Notes: generated from the letters alone by a model not told the origin. 64,000 nt of DNA from Numida meleagris (GCF_002078875.1 NC_034410.1:39308797-39372796); one strand, 5' to 3'; positions 24,299 through 37,590 are shown, counted from the first letter of the stretch. Made by a program: numbers and translations.

Positions 24299-27240
24299 AA
24301 GATAAATTACAGAGAGGAAATAAAACAAATACATATTTAAGGGCTATTTGTGTATACCAATTTGCTAAGGTGAAGAGTGCATAGATTTTGGTGTTAAGTG
24401 TTGCTTTCAATTGCCAGATTTTGTTTGCATGAGTGAATGCTTAACAGATTGCCAGTAGGTCTTTGTGAATCTCTCTTCTGACTTTCATGTCGGCGCCAAC
24501 ATACATGAATTCCACCATGTTTTCTGTTTCTTTACTTTCCACATTCATTTGTTATTTGTGTTTTTTCTTATCATTAGCAGCATCTTGTTTGTGATGTTAT
24601 TGCTGTGTCTGATGATCTGAGACATGCATGCATGATAGTTAAGCTGTGACCTTACTCTTTGGCATTGAGTGCTAAAACTTCAAATCCTGCTGGAGGGCCA
24701 AGATGATGTTTAGATAGTATCCATTTATCCTTTCCTTGTAACAAAATCCACAGCAGTGTCCAGCAGGAGACAAACAACCTATTTGGCTTCTGTACCTTTA
24801 TTTCATCACCTTACGCTTCACTTTGATAGCACATACTGAGGCTTGTCATTATTTCGAATAGGAAACTCTGGCAAATGAAGAGGCAAAGTTGCTGCAAGTA
24901 GGCAAAGTAAACAGCAGCCCGGAGCACATGGGAGTGGCCCAGCTGCACGCATTGCCCACAGCAGAGCCCTGGGAGCCCACTGTTTGTGCTACAGGGACCA
25001 GCAAGGAGCTGGGATAAATGAGGCAGTGCTACTGCAGGAACAGAGGAAGGGCAATGAGGCCCTTTCCAAAACTGCCTTTCAGGAGAGCAAAAACAACAAA
25101 TATTTTAGGCAGTTCTCCTCCCGTGACAGGAATAACCCAGCCCCTTGTGTCTGCAACAACAAAGGTCTGGTTTGCTGCAGATCAACCTTCAGATGCCTCT
25201 GTTAGTGTTTGAGTGAGCAGTGATGGAGGCTGTCAGATGCTATCAAAAACTGATTAATTTAATGAGCTTGTTTTGCCACTTGATGTGCTTCTCAGTGACT
25301 GTTCTGAAGGTGAAATTTGGTAGGCACATGATCTTCTCGGTTGTGAAATCCAGTCAGCTCTTCCCTTCGATTTGCTAATATATGACAACTATTTCACCTG
25401 TCACTGATAATCAGAATCATTTAGATCACCTTTGTTTTATGTACTGTTTTCCTGCCTTTTCTTTTTAATTGAGGACATATTTTTGAGGAATTAACATTTT
25501 CTTTGGCTTCTTCTCTTTCTCGTGCTAGTATCCCCCTCTTAACTGTGCTTTCAGATGAGCCTCCCAGCGAACGGTATTTGCAGCTGTAGCTGCTGCACTG
25601 CCTTTGATTTGTCACGCAGACAAAATTGTGCTGTGTCAGTAGTGACTTTATGGAGTCAGAACTAAGCCTAAGAACACCTGAAGTCTCCTCTTCAGTTCCG
25701 TTTAGTTTCCTCTAGTGATACCACATCTTCTACTGTATCCTCCAGAATTTTGCTATCGCTTTTTCTAATACTGTGATAGTGTCACGTTTTCCTGAGCTTG
25801 ATTTATAGTCTTACTAATCAGAAATTAGATTACTTGTGACATTAGTTGCTTTGATATCCTGTGAAGCTGGTCTAATACACAGATAAATTTCAAGCCAAGT
25901 TGTGGGTACAGATGCGGGAAAACAGTGCTCTGCTCGTGCAGAGAATCTTGGCTGTTTACTGGGTAGACAAGCATCTGACTTGCCTGTTATTTTCTCTACA
26001 CAGTTGTTGATATTCCCAACACTACACTGAAGGAGTGTACACTCATTCTAATTCTCATTTCCAATAAAAAAATATAGAATTAATCTTTGATCTCATCATC
26101 ATAACCTTCTTTTAGTTAGTAGCAGTATATAATTGTCATTCTCACATGTTTTGAAACCTACCTTGGAGCAATTGGTTGCTAATAAGTCCAAGAAAAAGAG
26201 AAATCTTTTAGAAGTCATAATTAATGATACTTCTCATGAGTGGTAACCATCTTTTGAGTAAACTGGGATTAAATTTTCATTTTTCAATGGCTTTCTGTCT
26301 GCTTCTCATAATTAACTGTTGCTTACTCCAAAAAGAGTAATTACTCCAGGATAAGATTCTGTTTGTTGACTCCCCTCACACTTTTTTTGGCTTTTACTGA
26401 TGCAGTCATGGTCCAAATGTTCCAAAAATCTAACTTTCAAAAGTTGTTTTACATCCTCAGAACTTCTGTTACTTTTTAGCTTTCAACAAGACACTGTGCT
26501 TGTCAGCATAGAGTCTATTACTTCGATATACTCTGTACCACACATCCATCTTCCTACATCATTAGGCAATGGAATTTGACTTAGACAGCCAGAAAACTCC
26601 TTTTTATTTGGAAATTGCCCCTAAACCCTCTGTAATTTATGTGACGTTAATAGGAATGAAAATCAAAGCACAATTCCCAAAGAAGATAAATTATTTAATT
26701 ATTTTTTTTTAAGTATACTTGTGTCTGCTTGTATGTGTATATTTCAACATACGCTCAGCTGAAACAAACTTTCGACAAATGTGTTTTTTAATGTTAAATC
26801 AAGAAAATTTCAGGCAGTGAATACTCAAATATATCTATATTTTTGGGAGGGAAAAACCTCTTCATTTTATTATGTTGAGGAGCTTTTTCTATTGTGAGTC
26901 TGCTTAACCAAAGCACCTAAAGACTGGTTTTACGCTAAGCATGTACTTAAGGACTTCTCCTTTTGGGAATCCTGGCTCCCTGGAAAAAAAGCTGATCAGA
27001 CACTATTTTATGCTTCAAGGAGCTTTCTATGAAATAAGCTGACAACAGCTCCTTAACCAGTTAAACACTGGAAGCACAACTCTGCATAATCAGCAGTGGT
27101 CTTGCTTTTATTACAATGAAACTGCTGCCAATAAGTGAGACTGGATATTCAGTCTGCCAGCTGGCATCTTCTCTTCCCCTCTGAATTTTGATTATTTTTA
27201 CAACAATAACTATAAAACTTTGTGTTATTGTAATGCTTTG
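24299..27240. other. Intronic sequence with no gene recognised
   Basis: AT-rich non-coding DNA with a slightly more GC-rich patch at about 24870-25210 that carries short overlapping open frames without known domains. Homeobox-type TAAT-rich stretches occur near 26640-26720. Nothing else was recognised. Confidence 0.55.
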
Positions 27241-27390
27241 TATCTGAGGAGATTATAATGCATTACAAATGCACAATAACTTGTTAATTGGATTAGTTTG
27301 TTTAATTTCCAAAAGGTAAATATATTATTCCCTTTTTACAGAAAAAGAAATTGAGGCAGCAAGAGGTTAAGTTGCAGTCGGGTCTCTAGA
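27241..27390 (-). mobile_element. MIR-like SINE relic
   Basis: The plus strand shows 'gcattacaaatgc', then 'ggtaaatatattattccc', then 'tttttacagaaaaagaaatt', 'gaggcagcaagaggttaag'. This follows the antisense MIR series (tttacatg..., ggtactattattatcccc, attttacagatgaggaaact, gaggcacagagaggttaag) in order. The co-linearity over about 120 bp is good despite the divergence. Confidence 0.6.
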
Positions 27391-27964
27391 CTGTTTATCA
27401 TCAGTGTAGTAAAGGGAATAAAAGGAATTAACTCAAGTGATAAATAAAGAGGGAGATAAAATATAAGTCCCTCTTTAGTGATCTAGGACCATCACCGAAA
27501 ACTGTATTTTCCATTTCACCTGTTAGTTTGTAGCCCTGTGAGCTAGATCTTCTTTTTTGATGGAAAAACATAACTGCCTCAACTTGGATGCTGAGATAGA
27601 AATACTTTAATGATATTTTTAATCATTATTTTTGCTAGGAAGATGTATGCATCTAGTAAAGTTAACGGTATCGGTGGAGTCAAAAAAGGAAAGAAAGTCC
27701 TGCTTATGCTGTACAAGGAATGCAAATTTTTGAGAGGCATCAACCTAGGTCAACATCAACCACAGCTACATTGCTTCAGCACCCGGGCTGGTGTGTTCAG
27801 AGCTGTTTCAGGTATCTGCACATTCCTACGCTGTGTTAATACCCCATCAGACTCATCTGTTCTGAAGGCACTGGTGGCCTCCAACAGCAAAATGGCAAAC
27901 CTGGTGACCTTGACCATGATGCAGACAGCTGTTATTGATCCCCTACTCAAGAGCAAGCCTTACA
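27391..27964. other. Intronic sequence with no gene recognised
   Basis: Non-coding by appearance. A 136-codon open frame at 27610-28020 runs into the CR1 tail that follows and has no known domain. Confidence 0.5.
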
Positions 27965-28064
27965 AATGCGGATCTAGCTGTAGATGTCCCTGTTCATTGC
28001 CGAAGTGTTGGACTAAATGACCTTTAAAGGTCCCTTCCAACTCAAACAGTTCTATGATTCTATG
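27965..28064 (+). mobile_element. CR1 LINE 3' tail fragment
   Basis: Only the last 100 bases of a CR1: 'gatctagctgtagatgtccc', 'gttggactaaatgaccttta', 'aaggtcccttccaactcaaa' and the tail TTCTATGATTCTATG. An extreme 5' truncation, as is common for CR1. Confidence 0.93.
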
Positions 28065-31000
28065 TATTGTGCATGAAATATGTTTCTGTATCCTAACTTA
28101 AAGACCATGTAACTGCCCTGGAAAGGCTACAACATGGGAAAGTAACAATGAAAATGGATTTAATTGTCTCAGTTAAACAGTGGGTAAGAAAAAATGCTTT
28201 GTTCACCCATGGTAATGAGGAACTTCAGTAGATGTACCTGAGATCTGTAATTTTTTCTTCCATTTCCTTCAGTCAAAGAAGGCCAAAGTCAGGAATACTT
28301 CGGTTTCTGTGTTGCTATTTCAAAGAGAATGTCATTGAGGATGGGTGAAATGCTCATTAAATTGAGCCTGCTTGGTACATAGAGTGTTGTTTCTGGTAAC
28401 TGGATAATTTCTTGGGCATCAGATGTAATCAGAGAATGATTACATCTACATCTATGCAGGGATTGTTTGTTCCTTGGCTTGTCTATTATCAACCCACACC
28501 TGGATTTGAGTGACAGTACTTATGCCTCACACAGATTCAAGTGGTAACTTCAAGATTTAGCAGGGCGCCAAATACTCAGGGCAGTGCTTGTATTTGTGTA
28601 CTCTGTAGTCAAGGTGGTAAATTACACCAACTGAAAACCTGACCTCCTATATTTATTTATGCTTATATTTAAAGGATATTGTGCATACATATAATAAGAT
28701 GCATGATTGTATACTCTACCTACTTGTTAAGAAAAAAAGCTGAAGAAGAAAGGATGAATTGGTTTTAATTCATTGAACTTCTTAAAATATGCACAGTAGT
28801 GCATTACTTTAAATAGATGTAAGGAAGCAGAGGAATTTGAGGTAAAAGTTCATGCTTTCCAGATGAATACTCACTTCTCATTGTAATGTCTTGCTGTGGT
28901 TTGCCTGGATGACCCAACTACACTGAAGGCAATCAAGCAAGAGACCTTTTCCTGCTATGTGCTAACAGAAAGAAGTGCTGGTGACAGCAGTACCCTTCGT
29001 CAGCACTGGGAGAGAACAGAAGGGGCGGGAAAGGAATGATGGAGAGTAAATTAGAACAATATTTGGCCCAAATTAGTTTTCCTGGCCAAACACTTGGTAT
29101 TTTTGTTCTAAAGCCCCCAGCTCACAATTAGAATGAACTAATTCCCATTAGGAAGTCTTTCTGGATTTTGACTGGGAAGTGTTTGGTGCTGAATGAACGA
29201 GCTTTGAGAGAATCTTTTGTCCATGTTGTGTTCTCATTAGCAGTGCTCTCATTAGCAGAGCCTTGTGATAAAAATGGGTGTGTTGCCCTAGTTTTTATTT
29301 ATTAGTACTGAAACCCAATGGGAAAGCATCTCTGATTTCTTTTTTTTTCTTGTCTCCTTATTCACCTATGCTGTGCTTTTCATGAGTGCTTCACAGCCCT
29401 GCTCTTGCCTCTGGGTATGAGCCCAGCATGCATCATGCCTTCCTATCGCTTCCCTTCCTTTCCCACCTTCTCCCCTTAGCACATGCTGCTGCCTGGCTCT
29501 TGCCCCACACACCTGATAAAGGCTGAAGGGTGACACTTGCAGAAGGAAATATTCACTCTACCCAATTTTAACACAGAAGCAAAGTTGTCAGTTTAAAAGC
29601 TAGAGTGCATGTAACCTGTAGAGAGAAACTCCTTCAGATGGCAGTTCAGAAAATGAAACTTTTTTTGAGGTGGGCTGTAGCAGAGCCTCTCTATCCTCAG
29701 TTACATACAGAGAATACGGTTTATCCCCCTCCTAAATTAGTCAAGATTACCTGAAGTTGAGCAGAACTGAAATGTGGAAAGTTGAACCGTCATCAGCTGG
29801 GTTGTGGGGGAACAAGTTTTCTTCTGTAGAAACCTCACTTTGAGAAGCAGAATGGTATCTTATCCCTGCTTTCTGGATAAAAATCTGTTATTTAAGGTAT
29901 GTCTAAAATCTTTCCAAGGCCCCAGTTTCCTCTGAAGTCCTTTTCTGGCCTTTGCTGGCTTATGGGGTAGAAGCACAGTGAGGTGGGGACCTGAAGGCTG
30001 CAATGCAGACAGAGCACCAGCTTTCTTACGCTGCCCTAAATGGAAACATCCATTGTGGTCCGGTCTCAGTTTCTTTGTTCTGTCTTGTCCTTAAAGGTTG
30101 AATGAAATGCCATAATGTCCCTGAGCCTGGTCTTGCTCAGAATGTGGGACTGGACTCTTTCCTGAGTTAAATTTTGCATTTAAGTATCTAGTACTTTCTG
30201 TTTCTGATTTATCTAGAAATTCTGACATCTTCTCTGTCTAAAAGTCTCAGTAGAAGGGTTCTCATGCCATTTTGGCAAGTGTGCTCCCAATTTTGGATAA
30301 AATCAGCAAACAAAGAAACATACTGAACAACAAAAAATAATGAACGTAGTATTTTAATAGTTTTTTTTCCTTGCTTTAATTGAAAAAGCTTCAATTTCAA
30401 GCAAAGATTTGGAGTAGTTTTTGCTTTATTTCTTCCGTAGTTGTCTCCTTTGTTGCTCTATTATTTAAGTACAAACCTTTCGGGTTGCTTTTCACCTTTT
30501 TTCAAAAAACCCTTATTCTGTATTAAACTCCTAAGATATCTGTTTCCTTTGTAATCTTCTCATTTCAACTTCAGAAGCAAGATTTTTTCTGTTGAGAACT
30601 ACTGTTGCCATCTGAACAGTGTAAATAAGCGGACAAAGGGTTAGGGGAGGCTGTAACAAAAAAGCTAGGGATGAGAAGATGGTGGAAGAAACAAGTAAAA
30701 TGGAGTAAAGGAATAATCTGTTTGAAACAGCAGCAAATATGGGGAACAAAAACCTGAACATGTGGAAAGTGTGGACAGAGGAAGCAAGCAAGCAAATAAG
30801 GGAAAGAGTTGCATTACCAGAGCATGAGGTCTTCACTCTCTCCATGCCTTTGTTGATATGATGTGTATTTGCTGGAAGTATGCAGGTTTTTCTGGAAACA
30901 TTCTCCCTGTTGTCAGTCCTGGATAGAATGATTCCTTTGAAATGACTTGTGGAAATATCATTATCCAAGCCATCTTCCTAGGCATTCTATGGGTCTTTTT

Positions 31001-34000
31001 GTTTTTAAGCAACCTTAGAGAAGCAGGGAGAAAAGGAGAAGCTGGAAGGTATAGAAGTGGAGTGTGTCAGTGTTGTAAAGTAAATGGACAAGATTGGCTG
31101 GAAAAAAATGAAGAAAGGAACAGCCTACCATGGAACCTAATGCAAATATATTCCTTAAAAAAACAAACAAACAAACAAACAAACAAACAAACAAAAAAAC
31201 CTGTGGGGGTATGATTTCCTGTGATTTGCTAGAGGAAGGTCTCCTGAAAAAAAAAAAAAGTTGCTAGTCTTACTTCACTTTGTTTTTACATATATAAAAT
31301 AAAAACTTAGATGAAACATTCAATTTAATTTGTACTTGCTTTGATGGTACAATGGCCAGGAACTGTTTGTTTCAAGGGGGTCTGTTTCACCTCTTTGTTT
31401 CATTATGGGAACAAATCTCTCATATTGTTTGTGTCTCCAGAGCCATGCCAGAAGTCTGCAGTTCTTGTCTTCCTGCACAGAACCGTTTTGCTTGGCTGTG
31501 AGCACAAAAGCTCTAGGGAGGCACTGTCTATTAAGGATAATTCTGTTTCAGCCTTATCCAATGCTTTTTGTCTTTTGTGTGGCTCTCTTGCACTGTGTAG
31601 TTTGGCTCTAGTTATAATCTGTGTGCCTCCGGCTTATGAAATTTTGTGCTGGTTCAGTTACTTTACAGTGGTCATGTTGCATACGTTCTTTCTCAGCAGT
31701 TCCCAGAGTTTATATGTATGTACTGATCTAACCTGACCTCCCGCACACAACCAGCTCCAGAATTTTGTGCGGTCATTCCTGAGCAATCTGTATAAATCCA
31801 GGTTTGCATTCGACCATATCTGGGACCAACTGCAAAGCACAACACCTGTTGGAAGTGGAGATCTCAAAGCGGATTATGAGGGAATTGGAGTTTTCAGAAG
31901 CTCCCAAGCAGGTGGTGCCACACAGCACAGTGCTCTGCTGAGGAGACCTCTCTAATCTAGCCCTGAAACTGGTGACACTACTAGGCCTTGATGAGAGACA
32001 GTCCTAAATACCTTGGATGTGCTGTTAGTGGCCTGCTCTGTGCCACGTAGGCATGCTGTGTTGTTCAGTGCTGAGCAGATTTCTGATGGATGCTGGAGTG
32101 TTGTGCTGTAGCTGTGCCTGCTGCTCTTCAGGAGCAGAAAATCCCATTGACTTCCAGTGGCACTTCTAGAAGTGCTACAGATTTACTGAAGTGCTTCTAA
32201 TAATCCCCTTCTAATTACCTTCTTCTGTGGTCCACATGGGTTGTTGCTGTTGCCACTGCTGCAGAATTGCGATTTGTATTACAGGAAGTCTCAGAGATCC
32301 TGAAAAGAACCAAAGCCCTATGGTTCTGCATGCTCTCCTTGCAAGTAGTAAAAAGCAGGCCTTGCCCCTAGATATTACAGCAACGGGCACTTTCTTTGTG
32401 ATGCTCTGCAGAGAAACAGTGTATACCGAGGGAAGGATTTTATTCAGATTCTTAAGAGGATACAGTGATGAAGAGCTTCGGTGCTACACGCTGTATCTGG
32501 GATGATATCCAAAAAGCCCAGATGTTTAGTCTTCAGTGGCTTCATTTTAAGCTATTAAATGTGGAGTTTATTTTTTGGTTGGAAGCTGACTCTTTCCCAA
32601 TTTTCCTAGTGTATACTGAAATGCTGACTTTCCTGAGGGAGGCTTGATTCTGTTGGTTAGCCCATTAAGCAAGTGCAATGCACTTGCTCCGCATGTATGC
32701 AGCAGTGTTGGAAATATGTTATTTGGTGGGGATTTTTTTAATTGATCGTCATTATCTGGGACAAAAATGCTTTGATGCAATAAATGCAAATCTCAGTGAC
32801 AGAATAGAACGGTAAAGTTGGCAAAGTTAGATGAAGTTGCAGCATGTTGCCTGAGGGAGGAAAAGGCTGCCTCGTACTGTAGGCTGTTTCCCATTGAGTC
32901 AAACCATCATGTTTTGCGTGATACCTTTCATCTGCTACATCTGCTTGTCTCTAGATAAAGACAAAAAAAAAAGGCTACTTTTTTTTGTGTGCAATGTTTG
33001 TCCCAGCCGTTGACAGAGGTTAAAAGAAGAGGGAGGGGGAGTACACACACACAAAAAAAAATCCCACCAATAATATATGAGAGCAGGGTGATGTGATATC
33101 ATTGTGCCATGTATTTGTAAATACATCAGAAAAAAATACACGTCTCAATTAGGTTAAGGCAAAGATTTCTTCAGTGAATGTTCCTGTTAATTTTAGGAGA
33201 GATGCTAACAACTTCAGATACTATAGGCTTCCTCTTTCCAAATGTATCCATTGCTAGAGCCCCACACTGTCTTCCAACGCAGGGAAGAGAGGGGTTGAGA
33301 CTGAGGCTGTTGTGCCCCTCAACAAAGTACTAGAGAGGCACTCCCCATTTCCTTCAAAAGCTCCTAGCCCCGTTTGGGGGAACCAGCACCTCTGGGTATT
33401 GATTTCCTGAGGGATAAAGCTGCAAGGACGGAGAGCAACAGGCCAGCAATAAAACAAGCAGTATGCAATCTTTGTAGTACAATATTTATACACTAAGAAA
33501 GCACATGCATGCATGCCGAGTATTCATCTGGCTAATTCTTGCTGTTGACAGGAATCAGACATTCACTCTCAAAACATTTACACATCTCCACATTGACAAC
33601 ACCAACATCCATTTTGGTGTCTGCAGGAGGAGAGCACTGCAGCCGCTTGCCTATCAGCTGCCTTGCCTGTTACACTGAATGTGGGTGGGCCATCAATCCA
33701 GGGACTGACCAAGACCCTACATGCAGAGGGGTTTGAGAGTTGCTTCTGCTTCCTGAGAGACTGAAAAATAATTTTACGTTGCTGTTCTTCTGTGATATGG
33801 TGTAGGAGCATGTAAAATGTCTTTTTTCTCTTTATGAGCATTTTGGCTTCTTAGACAAGATATGTTTTCTTGGTTTGTGTGTCCTGGCAAAACACGCCCC
33901 TGCTTTCTCTTTAAGTCTTGTTTATTTGATGTACCAAGCTGATACAGAGCTATTATCAGCGAATACACTTAGGTCCTACCACCGCCATGTACTTCACATT

Positions 34001-34160
34001 GTTATTACAATTTTTCGATTTTTATTAAATTAAATGCTCCTCATAAATGAGAGAATATTATAGTATCTGAATCATCCTCACTTTCAATTTTAAAAGAGAT
34101 TAAGACTTTAACAAATAACCCCACATGCATTTATATTCTGTTGTTAAGTACTGAAATATA
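28065..34160. other. Intronic sequence with no gene recognised
   Basis: AT-rich non-coding DNA. It contains an (AAAC)n microsatellite (31157-31199), a poly(A) run near 31246-31259 and CA/A-rich sequence near 33042-33062. Open frames up to 145 codons (30531-30968, minus strand) have no recognisable domain. Confidence 0.6.
31157..31199. repeat. (AAAC)n microsatellite
   Basis: About nine uninterrupted AAAC units, flanked by short A runs. Confidence 0.95.
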
Positions 34161-34687
34161 TGAGGGATGCTCCAGAAGTAATGCCTCCTATTTTATGATG
34201 TTGGCCCATGATGTCAGAGGTGGTTGTTGGTGGTACAGCAGTAGAGATTGAACCTTCCCACCAATATTTCATTACATTTTGTTGCCATGTGACAGATGGC
34301 AGCAAAGGGGCAGTCTGACAGAATCGAGTCAGACTTGGAAGTGTGTATGAAGCAAAGAGGTAGAACAGAATTGCTCCATGTGGAAAAAATGGCACCCACT
34401 GACATTCATCAGCATTTGCTAGAGACCAAACAGTGGATGTGAACACAGCGAGGCGGTGGGTGGTGCATTTCAGCAGTGGTGACAGCAACTGTAGGTCACC
34501 TCATCTGGTGCAGATTTTTATGATCACAGCATGCAGGCTCTTATTCATCACTGGCAAAAATGCATAGATAATTGTGGTGACTATGTCGAAAAACAGTGTT
34601 CTATCAAACAGTGCTATTGTGCTTTTTGTATCTGTTGTAGTTTCCATGGATGTAAATAGCAGGCATTGCTTTCAGAGCAACCTATGT
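34161..34687 (+). mobile_element. Internally deleted mariner-type DNA transposon (Galluhop/Mariner1_GG-like), copy 2
   Basis: Imperfect inverted ends: left TGAGGGATGCTCCAGAAGTA and right (reverse complement) ATAGGTTGCTCTGAAAGCAA, both followed inward by ATGCCT(C/G)CTATTT. TA dinucleotides flank the element at 34159-34160 and at its right end, the mariner target site. The inside keeps a worn transposase DNA-binding region (34380-34480; a helix-turn-helix-like ARRWVVHFSSGDS segment is readable) and jumps to the C-terminal end at about 34510-34590, without the catalytic region. Same structure and orientation as the copy at 105-643. Confidence 0.9.
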
Positions 34688-35230
34688 ATATACCTTTCTC
34701 TAAACTTGCTTTGTGGGTTGGAAGTTGTTCTCTCCTTTATTTTCTTTCATTGGCAATATATGGCAATGATTTTACTCTTTAGTTAAACCCTTAAGGTTCT
34801 CCAGAGACCATAAACAAAATGCTTGTATGTTCAAAAGATGCCTGAACACTTAAGTAGAGCTACTGAGGAAAGTCGTGAGTGATGTAGCTCTTTGCTGATA
34901 ACACTGTGTATTAGATGCCAGCTTAGACATGTCAATAATGGTCATTGGCAACAGCTGGTTACCTCTGTCTTTCTAAGGCAGGTGCTGGTTTTCCCATCTC
35001 ATCTGTAATGATATTGCTACTAAAACTCCCTTGATACTTGCTCATTACACAAAGTTGAGAAGCGTTAGGCAATTATACAGAAAAGTAATTAGGTGATCCT
35101 GGAGTCTGAGAATCAGGGAAAAATCCAATAGAAAAAAATATATCTACTTAGGAAGTAATAGGAAAAAATATGCAGTAGAATTTGCAAGTTTATTTATAGA
35201 ATAAGGAAAAAGAGTAACAGACATATTAGA
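34688..35230. other. Intronic sequence with no gene recognised
   Basis: AT-rich non-coding spacer between the mariner element and the CR1 at 35231. Nothing recognised. Confidence 0.6.
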
Positions 35231-35612
35231 TCATAGAATTGTTAAGGTTGGAAAAGACCACTAAGATAGTCTAATCCAACCATCAGCCCATCCCCACCAT
35301 GCCCACTAACCATGTCCCTCAGTGCCACATCTAGCCTTTTCTTGAATACCTGAAGGGATGGTGACTCCACCACTGCCCTGGGCAGCCTGTGCCAGTGTCT
35401 CACCACTCCTTCTGAGAAGACATTTTTCCTAGTGGTCAATCTGAACATTCCCCGAATAGCCTCCTCTTCTGCAGACTGAACGATCCCAGTTCCCTCAGCT
35501 GCTCCCCGTGAGACTTGTGCTCCAGACCCCTCACAGCTTCACTGCCCTTCTCTGGACACGCTCCAGGACCTCAGTGTCCTTCTTGTAGTGAGGGGCCCGA
35601 AACTGAACACAG
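35231..35612 (-). mobile_element. CR1 LINE, 5'-truncated
   Basis: The minus-strand tail begins at 35231 (TCATAGAATTGTTAAGGTTG), followed by the ORF2 C-terminus (minus strand [18 protein letters not shown], then [20 protein letters not shown]) and the antisense 'cacgctccaggacctcagt' block. Similarity stops at 'aactgaacacag' near 35612. Its truncated end faces the truncated end of the next CR1 about 195 bp away. Confidence 0.95.
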
Positions 35613-35807
35613 ATGATCCTGTAAGTGCCAAAGCCAAAAAATGAGCACAGCTATGAAGGCAACAAAGGTGATATAAGGATACATCACTTGAGAGCTTTCC
35701 AGTGTATAAACAATAATATTAGCAAAATTTGGTGAGTCACTAGTGTAACCCCACTTGGTCACCTTGTGTTGGGTAATAGTCATCCATTCAGAAATTCAGA
35801 AAGTGTG

Positions 35808-36876
35808 GGATAGGTGAGTGGACGGTGGGGTGGGTTGAGAACTGGCTGACTGGCCGAGCTCAGAGGGTTGTGATTGGCGGCGCAGAGTCCGGTTGGATAC
35901 CTGTGACTAGTGGTGCTCCCCAGGGGTCAGTGCTGGATTCGGTCTTGTTCAATATCTTCATCGACAACCTTGATGAGGGGATACTAATCACCCTCAGCAA
36001 GGACACTGATGATACAAAGATGGGAGGAGTGGCTGACACACCTGAAGGCTGTGCCGCCATTCAGCAAGACCTGGACAGACTGGAGAGCTGGGCAGTAAGA
36101 AACTAGATGAGGTTTAACAAAAGCAAGTGTAGAGTCTTGCACCTGGAAAGAAATAACTGCAAGTATCATTACAGGCTGGGACATGACCTGCTAGAGAGGA
36201 GTTCTGTGGAGAAGGACCTGGGTATCCTGGTGGACCGGTTGGCCATGAGCCAGCAGTGTGCCCTGGTGGCCAAGAACACCAGTGGGATCCTGGGGTGCAT
36301 TAAAAGGAGCGTGGCCAGCAGGTCAGAGGAGGTGATCCTCCCCCTCTACTCTGCCCTGGTGAGACCTCACCTGGAGTACTGTATCCAGTTCTGGGCTTTC
36401 CGGTACAAAAAAAAGAAGGATCTCCTGGAAAGAGTCCAGTGGAGGGCCACAATGATGATAAAGGGCCTGGAGCATCTCCCCTATGAAGAAAGGCTGAGTG
36501 ACCTGGGCCTGTTCAGCCTTGAGAAAAGAAGACTGAGAGAGGATCTTATTAATATTTATAAATATCTTAAGCATGGGAGACACAGGGACATGGCCAACCT
36601 CTTTTCAGCAGTCTTTGGGGACGGGACAAGGGGAAATGGCCATAAACTGGAGCATAGTAAGTTCCATACCAATATGCAAAATAACTTCATGGTGAGGGTG
36701 ACGGAGCATTGGAACAGGCTGCCCAGGGGCGTTGTGGATTCTCCTTCTCTGGAGATAGTCAAGATCCGTCTGGACACCTACCTCTGCAGCCTGCAGTAGG
36801 GAGCCTGCTCTGGTAGGAGGGTTGAACTCTATGATCTCTAGAGGTCCCTTCCAACCCCTATAATTGTGTGATCCTA
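35808..36876 (+). mobile_element. CR1 LINE, 5'-truncated, about 1.07 kb
   Basis: Starts in the reverse-transcriptase frame ('gtgagtggacggtggggtgg') and continues to the 3' tail near 36850-36876, where the usual octamers are degenerate (ATAATTGTGTGATCCT). It lies opposite in orientation to the CR1 at 35231-35612, whose whole length is complementary to the last part of this copy. Confidence 0.95.
35825..36799 (+). pseudogene. CR1 ORF2 reverse-transcriptase C-terminal remnant
   Basis: A single frame read through one TAG at 36104-36106 gives about 325 residues. Before the stop: [10 protein letters not shown], then [20 protein letters not shown] (the conserved SGxPQGSVLGPxLF block with one change), then DTDDTKMGG where active CR1 copies have a FADDTKLGG-type catalytic motif. 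After the stop: the thumb-like C-terminal region ending HWNRLPRGVVDSPSLE. The N-terminal reverse-transcriptase part and the endonuclease are absent. The frame is unusually intact for a truncated copy, suggesting a moderate age. Confidence 0.9.
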
Positions 36877-37590
36877 CAGAAAGACCAAAGATGCCTCTTC
36901 TAGTCTCTGTTTACTAGCTGTGTGAAAGCTTGTTGTGGACATGAGTTTCAGCGTGAGAAAGTTTCCTACATGTTGGTACTTCTGCAGAGAGAGTTGTCCT
37001 TTGCCTGGTTTGACCCCTAAATGCCTCATAGCCATCATTCAGGCAGTTTCACTGTAGTCTCTAGTTTTTGTCCTTCATCATACCTCTGCAATATGTGACT
37101 GCTGGGTATTGTACCAGTAGGTGATTTTAAATGCAAGCTGACAGTCAAAATAATACTAAATAGCTACCTTAAATCACAGAGAGAAAGGCTTTTACTTAAG
37201 GTTAAAACATTATATTATTCCCTTTATTCTTTTTCATATACTTGAGGTATGTGGCCTGTAATTACAGGAAAACTTCAACAGGTTCAGAAATTCAGATTAG
37301 ATTAAAAGACAACATTTCAGTTTATCTGCATCTTCCACTTACGTAGATTGTAAAATTATCTTGAATCTGAAAAATGGATTGGAGATCTTGGACAGAGATT
37401 TTCTGATGTGATTTCTTCTCCATTTTTTATCTTTTTCTTCTCCTTCTTTCTCAGCCTGGAAAAATAAAGCTATTTCTAGGGTACTGTAATAATAGCATTT
37501 TTTGAACTTCAGGCTACAGATAAATGTGGTAGACATATGATGAGAGGCTCAGAGGGGGAAACTAGTATTTAACCACAAAAGGATCTATTG

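Noticed and set aside
27610..28020. 136-codon frame as a small gene before a CR1 tail
   Set aside because: The last part is CR1 sequence and the first part has no domain; likely coincidental.
35825..36799. Intact reverse transcriptase gene
   Set aside because: It has an in-frame stop and a changed catalytic block, and lacks the N-terminal half and endonuclease; it is a dead CR1 fragment.
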